Positions 13,001-26,762 are shown, counted from the first letter of the stretch. The stretch: 64,000 nucleotides of DNA from Aphanomyces cochlioides (GCA_019828595.1 JAHQRK010000043.1:1-64000), one strand, 5' to 3'. Notes: generated by a model not told the origin, from the sequence alone. Program-made: numbers and translations.

Positions 13001-16000
13001 CATGTGGCACGTGGGTACCAAGTGGAGAAAAAGTGGCATCGAGATGCATTTTGTGGGGTATGATTTGGACTATCGCGTGTTGATTTCGGACCAAGTTGAT
13101 GCTTGGTCGTCCACCACACGAGCATGACACCTTTCAAACATGCCAGACGTGGCGAGTGGGTATCTCGATGGGGTCGAGATGTGCATGTGGCACGTGGGTA
13201 CCAAAAGTGGAGAAAAAGTGGCATCGAGATGCATTTTGTGGGGTATGATTTGGACTATCGCGTGTTGATTTCGGACCAAGTTGATGCTTGGTCGTCCACC
13301 ACACGAGCATGACACCTTTCAAACATGCCAGACGTGGCGAGTGGGTATCTCGATGGGGTCGAGATGTGCATGTGGCACGTGGGTACCAAAAGTGGAGAAA
13401 AAGTGGCATCGAGATGCATTTTGTGGGGTATGATTTGGACTATCGCGTGTTGATTTCGGACCAAGTTGATGCTTGGTCGTCCACCACACGAGCATGACAC
13501 CTTTCAAACATGCCAGACGTGGCGAGTGGGTATCTCGATGGGGTCGAGATGTGCATGTGGCACGTGGGTACCAAGTGGAGAAAAAGTGGCATCGAGATGC
13601 ATTTTGTGGGGTATGATTTGGACTATCGCGTGTTGATTTCGGACCAAGTTGATGCTTGGTCGTCCACCACACGAGCATGACACCTTTCAAACATGCCAGA
13701 CGTGGCGAGTGGGTATCTCGATGGGGTCGAGATGTGCATGTGGCACGTGGGTACCAAAAGTGGAGAAAAAGTGGCATCGAGATGCATTTTGTGGGGTATG
13801 ATTTGGACTATCGCGTGTTGATTTCGGACCAAGTTGATGCTTGGTCGTCCACCACACGAGCATGACACCTTTCAAACATGCCAGACGTGGCGAGTGGGTA
13901 TCTCGATGGGGTCGAGATGTGCATGTGGCACGTGGGTACCAAAAGTGGAGAAAAAGTGGCATCGAGATGCATTTTGTGGGGTATGATTTGGACTATCGCG
14001 TGTTGATTTCGGACCAAGTTGATGCTTGGTCGTCCACCACACGAGCATGACACCTTTCAAACATGCCAGACGTGGCGAGTGGGTATCTCGATGGGGTCGA
14101 GATGTGCATGTGGCACGTGGGTACCAAAAGTGGAGAAAAAGTGGCATCGAGATGCATTTTGTGGGGTATGATTTGGACTATCGCGTGTTGATTTCGGACC
14201 AAGTTGATGCTTGGTCGTCCACCACACGAGCATGACACCTTTCAAACATGCCAGACGTGGCGAGTGGGTATCTCGATGGGGTCGAGATGTGCATGTGGCA
14301 CGTGGGTACCAAAAGTGGAGAAAAAGTGGCATCGAGATGCATTTTGTGGGGTATGATTTGGACTATCGCGTGTTGATTTCGGACCAAGTTGATGCTTGGT
14401 CGTCCACCACACGAGCATGACACCTTTCAAACATGCCAGACGTGGCGAGTGGGTATCTCGATGGGGTCGAGATGTGCATGTGGCACGTGGGTACCAAGTG
14501 GAGAAAAAGTGGCATCGAGATGCATTTTGTGGGGTATGATTTGGACTATCGCGTGTTGATTTCGGACCAAGTTGATGCTTGGTCGTCCACCACACGAGCA
14601 TGACACCTTTCAAACATGCCAGACGTGGCGAGTGGGTATCTCGATGGGGTCGAGATGTGCATGTGGCACGTGGGTACCAAAAGTGGAGAAAAAGTGGCAT
14701 CGAGATGCATTTTGTGGGGTATGATTGGGACTATCGCGTGTTGATTTCGGACCAAGTTGATGCTTGGTCGTCCACCACACGAGCATGACACCTTTCAAAC
14801 ATGCCAGACGTGGCGAGTGGGTATCTCGATGGGGTCGAGATGTGCATGTGGCACGTGGGTACCAAAAGTGGAGAAAAAGTGGCATCGAGATGCATTTTGT
14901 GGGGTATGATTTGGACTATCGCGTGTTGATTTCGGACCAAGTTGATGCTTGGTCGTCCACCACACGAGCATGACACCTTTCAAACATGCCAGACGTGGCG
15001 AGTGGGTATCTCGATGGGGTCGAGATGTGCATGTGGCACGTGGGTACCAAAAGTGGAGAAAAAGTGGCATCGAGATGCATTTTGTGGGGTATGATTTGGA
15101 CTATCGCGTGTTGATTTCGGACCAAGTTGATGCTTGGTCGTCCACCACACGAGCATGACACCTTTCAAACATGCCAGACGTGGCGAGTGGGTATCTCGAT
15201 GGGGTCGAGATGTGCATGTGGCACGTGGGTACCAAGTGGAGAAAAAGTGGCATCGAGATGCATTTTGTGGGGTATGATTTGGACTATCGCGTGTTGATTT
15301 CGGACCAAGTTGATGCTTGGTCGTCCACCACACGAGCATGACACCTTTCAAACATGCCAGACGTGGCGAGTGGGTATCTCGATGGGGTCGAGATGTGCAT
15401 GTGGCACGTGGGTACCAAAAGTGGAGAAAAAGTGGCATCGAGATGCATTTTGTGGGGTATGATTTGGACTATCGCGTGTTGATTTCGGACCAAGTTGATG
15501 CTTGGTCGTCCACCACACGAGCATGACACCTTTCAAACATGCCAGACGTGGCGAGTGGGTATCTCGATGGGGTCGAGATGTGCATGTGGCACGTGGGTAC
15601 CAAAAGTGGAGAAAAAGTGGCATCGAGATGCATTTTGTGGGGTATGATTTGGACTATCGCGTGTTGATTTCGGACCAAGTTGATGCTTGGTCGTCCACCA
15701 CACGAGCATGACACCTTTCAAACATGCCAGACGTGGCGAGTGGGTATCTCGATGGGGTCGAGATGTGCATGTGGCACGTGGGTACCAAAAGTGGAGAAAA
15801 AGTGGCATCGAGATGCATTTTGTGGGGTATGATTTGGACTATCGCGTGTTGATTTCGGACCAAGTTGATGCTTGGTCGTCCACCACACGAGCATGACACC
15901 TTTCAAACATGCCAGACGTGGCGAGTGGGTATCTCGATGGGGTCGAGATGTGCATGTGGCACGTGGGTACCAAAAGTGGAGAAAAAGTGGCATCGAGATG

Positions 16001-19000
16001 CATTTTGTGGGGTATGATTGGGACTATCGCGTGTTGATTTCGGACCAAGTTGATGCTTGGTCGTCCACCACACGAGCATGACACCTTTCAAACATGCCAG
16101 ACGTGGCGAGTGGGTATCTCGATGGGGTCGAGATGTGCATGTGGCACGTGGGTACCAAAAGTGGAGAAAAAGTGGCATCGAGATGCATTTTGTGGGGTAT
16201 GATTTGGACTATCGCGTGTTGATTTCGGACCAAGTTGATGCTTGGTCGTCCACCACACGAGCATGACACCTTTCAAACATGCCAGACGTGGCGAGTGGGT
16301 ATCTCGATGGGGTCGAGATGTGCATGTGGCACGTGGGTACCAAAAGTGGAGAAAAAGTGGCATCGAGATGCATTTTGTGGGGTATGATTGGGACTATCGC
16401 GTGTTGATTTCGGACCAAGTTGATGCTTGGTCGTCCACCACACGAGCATGACACCTTTCAAACATGCCAGACGTGGCGAGTGGGTATCTCGATGGGGTCG
16501 AGATGTGCATGTGGCACGTGGGTACCAAAAGTGGAGAAAAAGTGGCATCGAGATGCATTTTGTGGGGTATGATTGGGACTATCGCGTGTTGATTTCGGAC
16601 CAAGTTGATGCTTGGTCGTCCACCACACGAGCATGACACCTTTCAAACATGCCAGACGTGGCGAGTGGGTATCTCGATGGGGTCGAGATGTGCATGTGGC
16701 ACGTGGGTACCAAAAGTGGAGAAAAAGTGGCATCGAGATGCATTTTGTGGGGTATGATTTGGACTATCGCGTGTTGATTTCGGACCAAGTTGATGCTTGG
16801 TCGTCCACCACACGAGCATGACACCTTTCAAACATGCCAGACGTGGCGAGTGGGTATCTCGATGGGGTCGAGATGTGCATGTGGCACGTGGGTACCAAGT
16901 GGAGAAAAAGTGGCATCGAGATGCATTTTGTGGGGTATGATTTGGACTATCGCGTGTTGATTTCGGACCAAGTTGATGCTTGGTCGTCCACCACACGAGC
17001 ATGACACCTTTCAAACATGCCAGACGTGGCGAGTGGGTATCTCGATGGGGTCGAGATGTGCATGTGGCACGTGGGTACCAAGTGGAGAAAAAGTGGCATC
17101 GAGATGCATTTTGTGGGGTATGATTTGGACTATCGCGTGTTGATTTCGGACCAAGTTGATGCTTGGTCGTCCACCACACGAGCATGACACCTTTCAAACA
17201 TGCCAGACGTGGCGAGTGGGTATCTCGATGGGGTCGAGATGTGCATGTGGCACGTGGGTACCAAAAGTGGAGAAAAAGTGGTATCGAGATGCATTTTGTG
17301 GGGTATGATTTGGACTATCGCGTGTTGATTTCGGACCAAGTTGATGCTTGGTCGTCCACCACACGAGCATGACACCTTTCAAACATGCCAGACGTGGCGA
17401 GTGGGTATCTCGATGGGGTCGAGATGTGCATGTGGCACGTGGGTACCAAAAGTGGAGAAAAAGTGGCATCGAGATGCATTTTGTGGGGTATGATTTGGAC
17501 TATCGCGTGTTGATTTCGGACCAAGTTGATGCTTGGTCGTCCACCACACGAGCATGACACCTTTCAAACATGCCAGACGTGGCGAGTGGGTATCTCGATG
17601 GGGTCGAGATGTGCATGTGGCACGTGGGTACCAAGTGGAGAAAAAGTGGCATCGAGATGCATTTTGTGGGGTATGATTTGGACTATCGCGTGTTGATTTC
17701 GGACCAAGTTGATGCTTGGTCGTCCACCACACGAGCATGACACCTTTCAAACATGCCAGACGTGGCGAGTGGGTATCTCGATGGGGTCGAGATGTGCATG
17801 TGGCACGTGGGTACCAAAAGTGGAGAAAAAGTGGCATCGAGATGCATTTTGTGGGGTATGATTTGGACTATCGCGTGTTGATTTCGGACCAAGTTGATGC
17901 TTGGTCGTCCACCACACGAGCATGACACCTTTCAAACATGCCAGACGTGGCGAGTGGGTATCTCGATGGGGTCGAGATGTGCATGTGGCACGTGGGTACC
18001 AAGTGGAGAAAAAGTGGCATCGAGATGCATTTTGTGGGGTATGATTTGGACTATCGCGTGTTGATTTCGGACCAAGTTGATGCTTGGTCGTCCACCACAC
18101 GAGCATGACACCTTTCAAACATGCCAGACGTGGCGAGTGGGTATCTCGATGGGGTCGAGATGTGCATGTGGCACGTGGGTACCAAAAGTGGAGAAAAAGT
18201 GGCATCGAGATGCATTTTGTGGGGTATGATTTGGACTATCGCGTGTTGATTTCGGACCAAGTTGATGCTTGGTCGTCCACCACACGAGCATGACACCTTT
18301 CAAACATGCCAGACGTGGCGAGTGGGTATCTCGATGGGGTCGAGATGTGCATGTGGCACGTGGGTACCAAAAGTGGAGAAAAAGTGGCATCGAGATGCAT
18401 TTTGTGGGGTATGATTTGGACTATCGCGTGTTGATTTCGGACCAAGTTGATGCTTGGTCGTCCACCACACGAGCATGACACCTTTCAAACATGCCAGACG
18501 TGGCGAGTGGGTATCTCGATGGGGTCGAGATGTGCATGTGGCACGTGGGTACCAAAAGTGGAGAAAAAGTGGCATCGAGATGCATTTTGTGGGGTATGAT
18601 TGGGACTATCGCGTGTTGATTTCGGACCAAGTTGATGCTTGGTCGTCCACCACACGAGCATGACACCTTTCAAACATGCCAGACGTGGCGAGTGGGTATC
18701 TCGATGGGGTCGAGATGTGCATGTGGCACGTGGGTACCAAAAGTGGAGAAAAAGTGGCATCGAGATGCATTTTGTGGGGTATGATTTGGACTATCGCGTG
18801 TTGATTTCGGACCAAGTTGATGCTTGGTCGTCCACCACACGAGCATGACACCTTTCAAACATGCCAGACGTGGCGAGTGGGTATCTCGATGGGGTCGAGA
18901 TGTGCATGTGGCACGTGGGTACCAAGTGGAGAAAAAGTGGCATCGAGATGCATTTTGTGGGGTATGATTGGGACTATCGCGTGTTGATTTCGGACCAAGT

Positions 19001-21407
19001 TGATGCTTGGTCGTCCACCACACGAGCATGACACCTTTCAAACATGCCAGACGTGGCGAGTGGGTATCTCGATGGGGTCGAGATGTGCATGTGGCACGTG
19101 GGTACCAAAAGTGGAGAAAAAGTGGCATCGAGATGCATTTTGTGGGGTATGATTGGGACTATCGCGTGTTGATTTCGGACCAAGTTGATGCTTGGTCGTC
19201 CACCACACGAGCATGACACCTTTCAAACATGCCAGACGTGGCGAGTGGGTATCTCGATGGGGTCGAGATGTGCATGTGGCACGTGGGTACCAAAAGTGGA
19301 GAAAAAGTGGCATCGAGATGCATTTTGTGGGGTATGATTTGGACTATCGCGTGTTGATTTCGGACCAAGTTGATGCTTGGTCGTCCACCACACGAGCATG
19401 ACACCTTTCAAACATGCCAGACGTGGCGAGTGGGTATCTCGATGGGGTCGAGATGTGCATGTGGCACGTGGGTACCAAAAGTGGAGAAAAAGTGGCATCG
19501 AGATGCATTTTGTGGGGTATGATTTGGACTATCGCGTGTTGATTTCGGACCAAGTTGATGCTTGGTCGTCCACCACACGAGCATGACACCTTTCAAACAT
19601 GCCAGACGTGGCGAGTGGGTATCTCGATGGGGTCGAGATGTGCATGTGGCACGTGGGTACCAAGTGGAGAAAAAGTGGCATCGAGATGCATTTTGTGGGG
19701 TATGATTTGGACTATCGCGTGTTGATTTCGGACCAAGTTGATGCTTGGTCGTCCACCACACGAGCATGACACCTTTCAAACATGCCAGACGTGGCGAGTG
19801 GGTATCTCGATGGGGTCGAGATGTGCATGTGGCACGTGGGTACCAAAAGTGGAGAAAAAGTGGCATCGAGATGCATTTTGTGGGGTATGATTGGGACTAT
19901 CGCGTGTTGATTTCGGACCAAGTTGATGCTTGGTCGTCCACCACACGAGCATGACACCTTTCAAACATGCCAGACGTGGTGAGTGGGTATCTCGATGGGG
20001 TCGAGATGTGCATGTGGCACGTGGGTACCAAAAGTGGAGAAAAAGTGGCATCGAGATGCATTTTGTGGGGTATGATTTGGACTATCGCGTGTTGATTTCG
20101 GACCAAGTTGATGCTTGGTCGTCCACCACACGAGCATGACACCTTTCAAACATGCCAGACGTGGCGAGTGGGTATCTCGATGGGGTCGAGATGTGCATGT
20201 GGCACGTGGGTACCAAAAGTGGAGAAAAAGTGGCATCGAGATGCATTTTGTGGGGTATGATTTGGACTATCGCGTGTTGATTTCGGACCAAGTTGATGCT
20301 TGGTCGTCCACCACACGAGCATGACACCTTTCAAACATGCCAGACGTGGCGAGTGGGTATCTCGATGGGGTCGAGATGTGCATGTGGCACGTGGGTACCA
20401 AGTGGAGAAAAAGTGGCATCGAGATGCATTTTGTGGGGTATGATTTGGACTATCGCGTGTTGATTTCGGACCAAGTTGATGCTTGGTCGTCCACCACACG
20501 AGCATGACACCTTTCAAACATGCCAGACGTGGCGAGTGGGTATCTCGATGGGGTCGAGATGTGCATGTGGCACGTGGGTACCAAAAGTGGAGAAAAAGTG
20601 GCATCGAGATGCATTTTGTGGGGTATGATTTGGACTATCGCGTGTTGATTTCGGACCAAGTTGATGCTTGGTCGTCCACCACACGAGCATGACACCTTTC
20701 AAACATGCCAGACGTGGCGAGTGGGTATCTCGATGGGGTCGAGATGTGCATGTGGCACGTGGGTACCAAAAGTGGAGAAAAAGTGGCATCGAGATGCATT
20801 TTGTGGGGTATGATTTGGACTATCGCGTGTTGATTTCGGACCAAGTTGATGCTTGGTCGTCCACCACACGAGCATGACACCTTTCAAACATGCCAGACGT
20901 GGCGAGTGGGTATCTCGATGGGGTCGAGATGTGCATGTGGCACGTGGGTACCAAAAGTGGAGAAAAAGTGGCATCGAGATGCATTTTGTGGGGTATGATT
21001 TGGACTATCGCGTGTTGATTTCGGACCAAGTTGATGCTTGGTCGTCCACCACACGAGCATGACACCTTTCAAACATGCCAGACGTGGCGAGTGGGTATCT
21101 CGATGGGGTCGAGATGTGCATGTGGCACGTGGGTACCAAAAGTGGAGAAAAAGTGGCATCGAGATGCATTTTGTGGGGTATGATTTGGACTATCGCGTGT
21201 TGATTTCGGACCAAGTTGATGCTTGGTCGTCCACCACACGAGCATGACACCTTTCAAACATGCCAGACGTGGCGAGTGGGTATCTCGATGGGGTCGAGAT
21301 GTGCATGTGGCACGTGGGTACCAAAAGTGGAGAAAAAGTGGCATCGAGATGCATTTTGTGGGGTATGATTTGGACTATCGCGTGTTGATTTCGGACCAAG
21401 TTGATGC

Positions 21408-21614
21408 TTGGTCGTCCACCACACGAGCATGACACCTTTCAAACATGCCAGACGTGGCGAGTGGGTATCTCGATGGGGTCGAGATGTGCATGTGGCACGT
21501 GGGTACCAAGTGGAAAAAAGTGGCATCGAGATGCATTTTGTGGGGTATGATTTGGACTATCGCGTGTTGATTTCGGACCAAGTTGATGCTTGGTCGTCCA
21601 CCACACGAGCATGA
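21408..21614. repeat. Rare satellite variant unit (right copy)
   Basis: It carries the same unusual GTGGAAAAAAGTGG plus short CCAAGTGG combination as the unit at 6827-7033, about 14.6 kb away. The local order of 183- and 185-bp units upstream is also similar, which suggests a shared ancestral block within the array. Confidence 0.85.
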
Positions 21615-24600
21615 CACCTTTCAAACATGCCAGACGTGGCGAGTGGGTATCTCGATGGGGTCGAGATGTGCATGTGGCACGTGGGTACCAAAAGTGGAGA
21701 AAAAGTGGCATCGAGATGCATTTTGTGGGGTATGATTTGGACTATCGCGTGTTGATTTCGGACCAAGTTGATGCTTGGTCGTCCACCACACGAGCATGAC
21801 ACCTTTCAAACATGCCAGACGTGGCGAGTGGGTATCTCGATGGGGTCGAGATGTGCATGTGGCACGTGGGTACCAAAAGTGGAGAAAAAGTGGCATCGAG
21901 ATGCATTTTGTGGGGTATGATTGGGACTATCGCGTGTTGATTTCGGACCAAGTTGATGCTTGGTCGTCCACCACACGAGCATGACACCTTTCAAACATGC
22001 CAGACGTGGCGAGTGGGTATCTCGATGGGGTCGAGATGTGCATGTGGCACGTGGGTACCAAAAGTGGAGAAAAAGTGGCATCGAGATGCATTTTGTGGGG
22101 TATGATTTGGACTATCGCGTGTTGATTTCGGACCAAGTTGATGCTTGGTCGTCCACCACACGAGCATGACACCTTTCAAACATGCCAGACGTGGCGAGTG
22201 GGTATCTCGATGGGGTCGAGATGTGCATGTGGCACGTGGGTACCAAAAGTGGAGAAAAAGTGGCATCGAGATGCATTTTGTGGGGTATGATTGGGACTAT
22301 CGCGTGTTGATTTCGGACCAAGTTGATGCTTGGTCGTCCACCACACGAGCATGACACCTTTCAAACATGCCAGACGTGGCGAGTGGGTATCTCGATGGGG
22401 TCGAGATGTGCATGTGGCACGTGGGTACCAAAAGTGGAGAAAAAGTGGCATCGAGATGCATTTTGTGGGGTATGATTTGGACTATCGCGTGTTGATTTCG
22501 GACCAAGTTGATGCTTGGTCGTCCACCACACGAGCATGACACCTTTCAAACATGCCAGACGTGGCGAGTGGGTATCTCGATGGGGTCGAGATGTGCATGT
22601 GGCACGTGGGTACCAAGTGGAGAAAAAGTGGCATCGAGATGCATTTTGTGGGGTATGATTTGGACTATCGCGTGTTGATTTCGGACCAAGTTGATGCTTG
22701 GTCGTCCACCACACGAGCATGACACCTTTCAAACATGCCAGACGTGGCGAGTGGGTATCTCGATGGGGTCGAGATGTGCATGTGGCACGTGGGTACCAAA
22801 AGTGGAGAAAAAGTGGCATCGAGATGCATTTTGTGGGGTATGATTTGGACTATCGCGTGTTGATTTCGGACCAAGTTGATGCTTGGTCGTCCACCACACG
22901 AGCATGACACCTTTCAAACATGCCAGACGTGGCGAGTGGGTATCTCGATGGGGTCGAGATGTGCATGTGGCACGTGGGTACCAAAAGTGGAGAAAAAGTG
23001 GCATCGAGATGCATTTTGTGGGGTATGATTTGGACTATCGCGTGTTGATTTCGGACCAAGTTGATGCTTGGTCGTCCACCACACGAGCATGACACCTTTC
23101 AAACATGCCAGACGTGGCGAGTGGGTATCTCGATGGGGTCGAGATGTGCATGTGGCACGTGGGTACCAAAAGTGGAGAAAAAGTGGCATCGAGATGCATT
23201 TTGTGGGGTATGATTTGGACTATCGCGTGTTGATTTCGGACCAAGTTGATGCTTGGTCGTCCACCACACGAGCATGACACCTTTCAAACATGCCAGACGT
23301 GGCGAGTGGGTGTCTCGATGGGGTCGAGATGTGCATGTGGCACGTGTGTACCAAGTGGAGAAAAAGTGGCATCGAGATGCATTTTGTGGGGTATGATTTG
23401 GACTATCGCGTGTTGATTTCGGACCAAGTTGATGCTTGGTCGTCCACCACACGAGCATGACACCTTTCAAACATGCCAGACGTGGCGAGTGGGTATCTCG
23501 ATGGGGTCGAGATGTGCATGTGGCACGTGGGTACCAAAAGTGGAGAAAAAGTGGCATCGAGATGCATTTTGTGGGGTATGATTGGGACTATCGCGTGTTG
23601 ATTTCGGACCAAGTTGATGCTTGGTCGTCCACCACACGAGCATGACACCTTTCAAACATGCCAGACGTGGCGAGTGGGTATCTCGATGGGGTCGAGATGT
23701 GCATGTGGCACGTGGGTACCAAAAGTGGAGAAAAAGTGGCATCGAGATGCATTTTGTGGGGTATGATTTGGACTATCGCGTGTTGATTTCGGACCAAGTT
23801 GATGCTTGGTCGTCCACCACACGAGCATGACACCTTTCAAACATGCCAGACGTGGCGAGTGGGTATCTCGATGGGGTCGAGATGTGCATGTGGCACGTGG
23901 GTACCAAAAGTGGAGAAAAAGTGGCATCGAGATGCATTTTGTGGGGTATGATTTGGACTATCGCGTGTTGATTTCGGACCAAGTTGATGCTTGGTCGTCC
24001 ACCACACGAGCATGACACCTTTCAAACATGCCAGACGTGGCGAGTGGGTATCTCGATGGGGTCGAGATGTGCATGTGGCACGTGGGTACCAAAAGTGGAG
24101 AAAAAGTGGCATCGAGATGCATTTTGTGGGGTATGATTTGGACTATCGCGTGTTGATTTCGGACCAAGTTGATGCTTGGTCGTCCACCACACGAGCATGA
24201 CACCTTTCAAACATGCCAGACGTGGCGAGTGGGTATCTCGATGGGGTCGAGATGTGCATGTGGCACGTGGGTACCAAAAGTGGAGAAAAAGTGGCATCGA
24301 GATGCATTTTGTGGGGTATGATTTGGACTATCGCGTGTTGATTTCGGACCAAGTTGATGCTTGGTCGTCCACCACACGAGCATGACACCTTTCAAACATG
24401 CCAGACGTGGCGAGTGGGTATCTCGATGGGGTCGAGATGTGCATGTGGCACGTGGGTACCAAGTGGAGAAAAAGTGGCATCGAGATGCATTTTGTGGGGT
24501 ATGATTTGGACTATCGCGTGTTGATTTCGGACCAAGTTGATGCTTGGTCGTCCACCACACGAGCATGACACCTTTCAAACATGCCAGACGTGGCGAGTGG

Positions 24601-26671
24601 GTATCTCGATGGGGTCGAGATGTGCATGTGGCACGTGGGTACCAAAAGTGGAGAAAAAGTGGCATCGAGATGCATTTTGTGGGGTATGATTTGGACTATC
24701 GCGTGTTGATTTCGGACCAAGTTGATGCTTGGTCGTCCACCACACGAGCATGACACCTTTCAAACATGCCAGACGTGGCGAGTGGGTATCTCGATGGGGT
24801 CGAGATGTGCATGTGGCACGTGGGTACCAAGTGGAGAAAAAGTGGCATCGAGATGCATTTTGTGGGGTATGATTTGGACTATCGCGTGTTGATTTCGGAC
24901 CAAGTTGATGCTTGGTCGTCCACCACACGAGCATGACACCTTTCAAACATGCCAGACGTGGCGAGTGGGTATCTCGATGGGGTCGAGATGTGCATGTGGC
25001 ACGTGGGTACCAAAAGTGGAGAAAAAGTGGCATCGAGATGCATTTTGTGGGGTATGATTGGGACTATCGCGTGTTGATTTCGGACCAAGTTGATGCTTGG
25101 TCGTCCACCACACGAGCATGACACCTTTCAAACATGCCAGACGTGGCGAGTGGGTATCTCGATGGGGTCGAGATGTGCATGTGGCACGTGGGTACCAAAA
25201 GTGGAGAAAAAGTGGCATCGAGATGCATTTTGTGGGGTATGATTGGGACTATCGCGTGTTGATTTCGGACCAAGTTGATGCTTGGTCGTCCACCACACGA
25301 GCATGACACCTTTCAAACATGCCAGACGTGGCGAGTGGGTATCTCGATGGGGTCGAGATGTGCATGTGGCACGTGGGTACCAAAAGTGGAGAAAAAGTGG
25401 CATCGAGATGCATTTTGTGGGGTATGATTTGGACTATCGCGTGTTGATTTCGGACCAAGTTGATGCTTGGTCGTCCACCACACGAGCATGACACCTTTCA
25501 AACATGCCAGACATGGCGAGTGGGTATCTCGATGGGGTCGAGATGTGCATGTGGCACGTGGGTACCAAGTGGAGAAAAAGTGGCATCGAGATGCATTTTG
25601 TGGGGTATGATTTGGACTATCGCGTGTTGATTTCGGACCAAGTTGATGCTTGGTCGTCCACCACACGAGCATGACACCTTTCAAACATGCCAGACGTGGC
25701 GAGTGGGTATCTCGATGGGGTCGAGATGTGCATGTGGCACGTGGGTACCAAGTGGAGAAAAAGTGGCATCGAGATGCATTTTGTGGGGTATGATTGGGAC
25801 TATCGCGTGTTGATTTCGGACCAAGTTGATGCTTGGTCGTCCACCACACGAGCATGACACCTTTCAAACATGCCAGACGTGGCGAGTGGGTATCTCGATG
25901 GGGTCGAGATGTGCATGTGGCACGTGGGTACCAAGTGGAGAAAAAGTGGCATCGAGATGCATTTTGTGGGGTATGATTTGGACTATCGCGTGTTGATTTC
26001 GGACCAAGTTGATGCTTGGTCGTCCACCACACGAGCATGACACCTTTCAAACATGCCAGACGTGGCGAGTGGGTATCTCGATGGGGTCGAGATGTGCATG
26101 TGGCACGTGGGTACCAAGTGGAGAAAAAGTGGCATCGAGATGCATTTTGTGGGGTATGATTTGGACTATCGCGTGTTGATTTCGGACCAAGTTGATGCTT
26201 GGTCGTCCACCACACGAGCATGACACCTTTCAAACATGCCAGACGTGGCGAGTGGGTATCTCGATGGGGTCGAGATGTGCATGTGGCACGTGGGTACCAA
26301 AAGTGGAGAAAAAGTGGCATCGAGATGCATTTTGTGGGGTATGATTGGGACTATCGCGTGTTGATTTCGGACCAAGTTGATGCTTGGTCGTCCACCACAC
26401 GAGCATGACACCTTTCAAACATGCCAGACGTGGCGAGTGGGTATCTCGATGGGGTCGAGATGTGCATGTGGCACGTGGGTACCAAGTGGAGAAAAAGTGG
26501 CATCGAGATGCATTTTGTGGGGTATGATTTGGACTATCGCGTGTTGATTTCGGACCAAGTTGATGCTTGGTCGTCCACCACACGAGCATGACACCTTTCA
26601 AACATGCCAGACGTGGCGAGTGGGTATCTCGATGGGGTCGAGATGTGCATGTGGCACGTGGGTACCAAAAG

Positions 26672-26685
26672 TGGAGAAATAGTTG
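26672..26685. repeat. Left target-site duplication of LINE copy 1
   Basis: TGGAGAAATAGTTG lies directly against the 3' end of copy 1. The sequence at the other end (34064-34077) is TGGAGAAAAAGTGG, identical to the satellite. The two 14-mers differ at two positions, best explained by mutations in this copy after insertion. Confidence 0.75.
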
Positions 26686-26737
26686 TTAAATGAGTTGTAT
26701 TAACCTTATTTTTGAGCAAAGGCCCTAATGACTTACT

Positions 26738-26751
26738 AATTTGCCTCGTAC
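26738..26751 (-). promoter_or_regulatory. 3'-end partner of the 14-nt terminal complementarity (copy 1)
   Basis: In sense orientation it reads GTACGAGGCAAATT, the exact reverse complement of the 14-mer at 34043-34056 next to the 5' end of the same element. It lies 52 nt from the 3' terminus. The equivalent motifs are at 35771-35784 in copy 2 and 55297-55310 in copy 5, and on the plus strand at 50209-50222 in B and 54103-54116 in D. Confidence 0.8.
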
Positions 26752-26753
26752 TG

Positions 26754-26762
26754 TATAAATAG
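26754..26762 (+). promoter_or_regulatory. Possible antisense TATA box in the LINE 3' UTR
   Basis: TATAAATAG on the plus strand, antisense to the ORFs, is a close match to a eukaryotic TATA box. It points from the 3' UTR into the element. It is conserved in the other copies, for example at 35787-35795. No initiator or transcript can be seen, so promoter activity is a guess. Confidence 0.3.

Larger units (their letters stand above)
1..26685. repeat. Satellite block 1: about 144 tandem monomers of about 185 bp
   Basis: This is an uninterrupted head-to-tail array of one monomer and it continues beyond the left edge. Most units are exactly 185 bp. A second common class is 183 bp and lacks two A residues after the GGTACC site (CCAAGTGG instead of CCAAAAGTGG); rare 182, 184 and 186 bp units also occur. 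Units are nearly identical, so homogenisation is recent or ongoing. Each unit carries two 7-bp dyads, one CACGTG and seven GTGG tetranucleotides on the plus strand but only two on the minus strand. The plus strand is markedly richer in G than C. The first unit has lost CGA near position 84, which breaks one dyad. A unit near nucleosome-repeat length in an array over 26 kb is typical of centromeric or heterochromatic satellites in general; assigning that role here is inference. I see no gene in it. Open frames on either strand merely repeat with the monomer. Confidence 0.97.

Noticed and set aside
1..26671. Hundreds of open frames of 60-335 codons on both strands of the satellite
   Set aside because: They repeat exactly with the monomer, overlap one another in several frames and lengthen only where 183-bp units keep phase. 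They are by-products of the tandem repeat, not genes.
1..26685. CRISPR-like array
   Set aside because: Units are about 185 bp, directly adjacent and identical throughout, with no short repeat alternating with unique spacers and no cas genes.
26672..26685. Six non-templated bases at the copy 1 3' junction
   Set aside because: TAGTTG aligns with satellite AAGTGG with two substitutions and completes a 14-bp duplication, so extra untemplated bases are not needed.
26686..26700. Poly(A) or simple-repeat tail at the LINE 3' end
   Set aside because: Every copy ends CATTTAA directly against target DNA with no A-run. The 146-nt UTR length is constant.
26721..26731. Telomere-type repeat in the 3' UTR
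   Set aside because: Only a single TTAGGG occurs, with no tandem repetition in the window.
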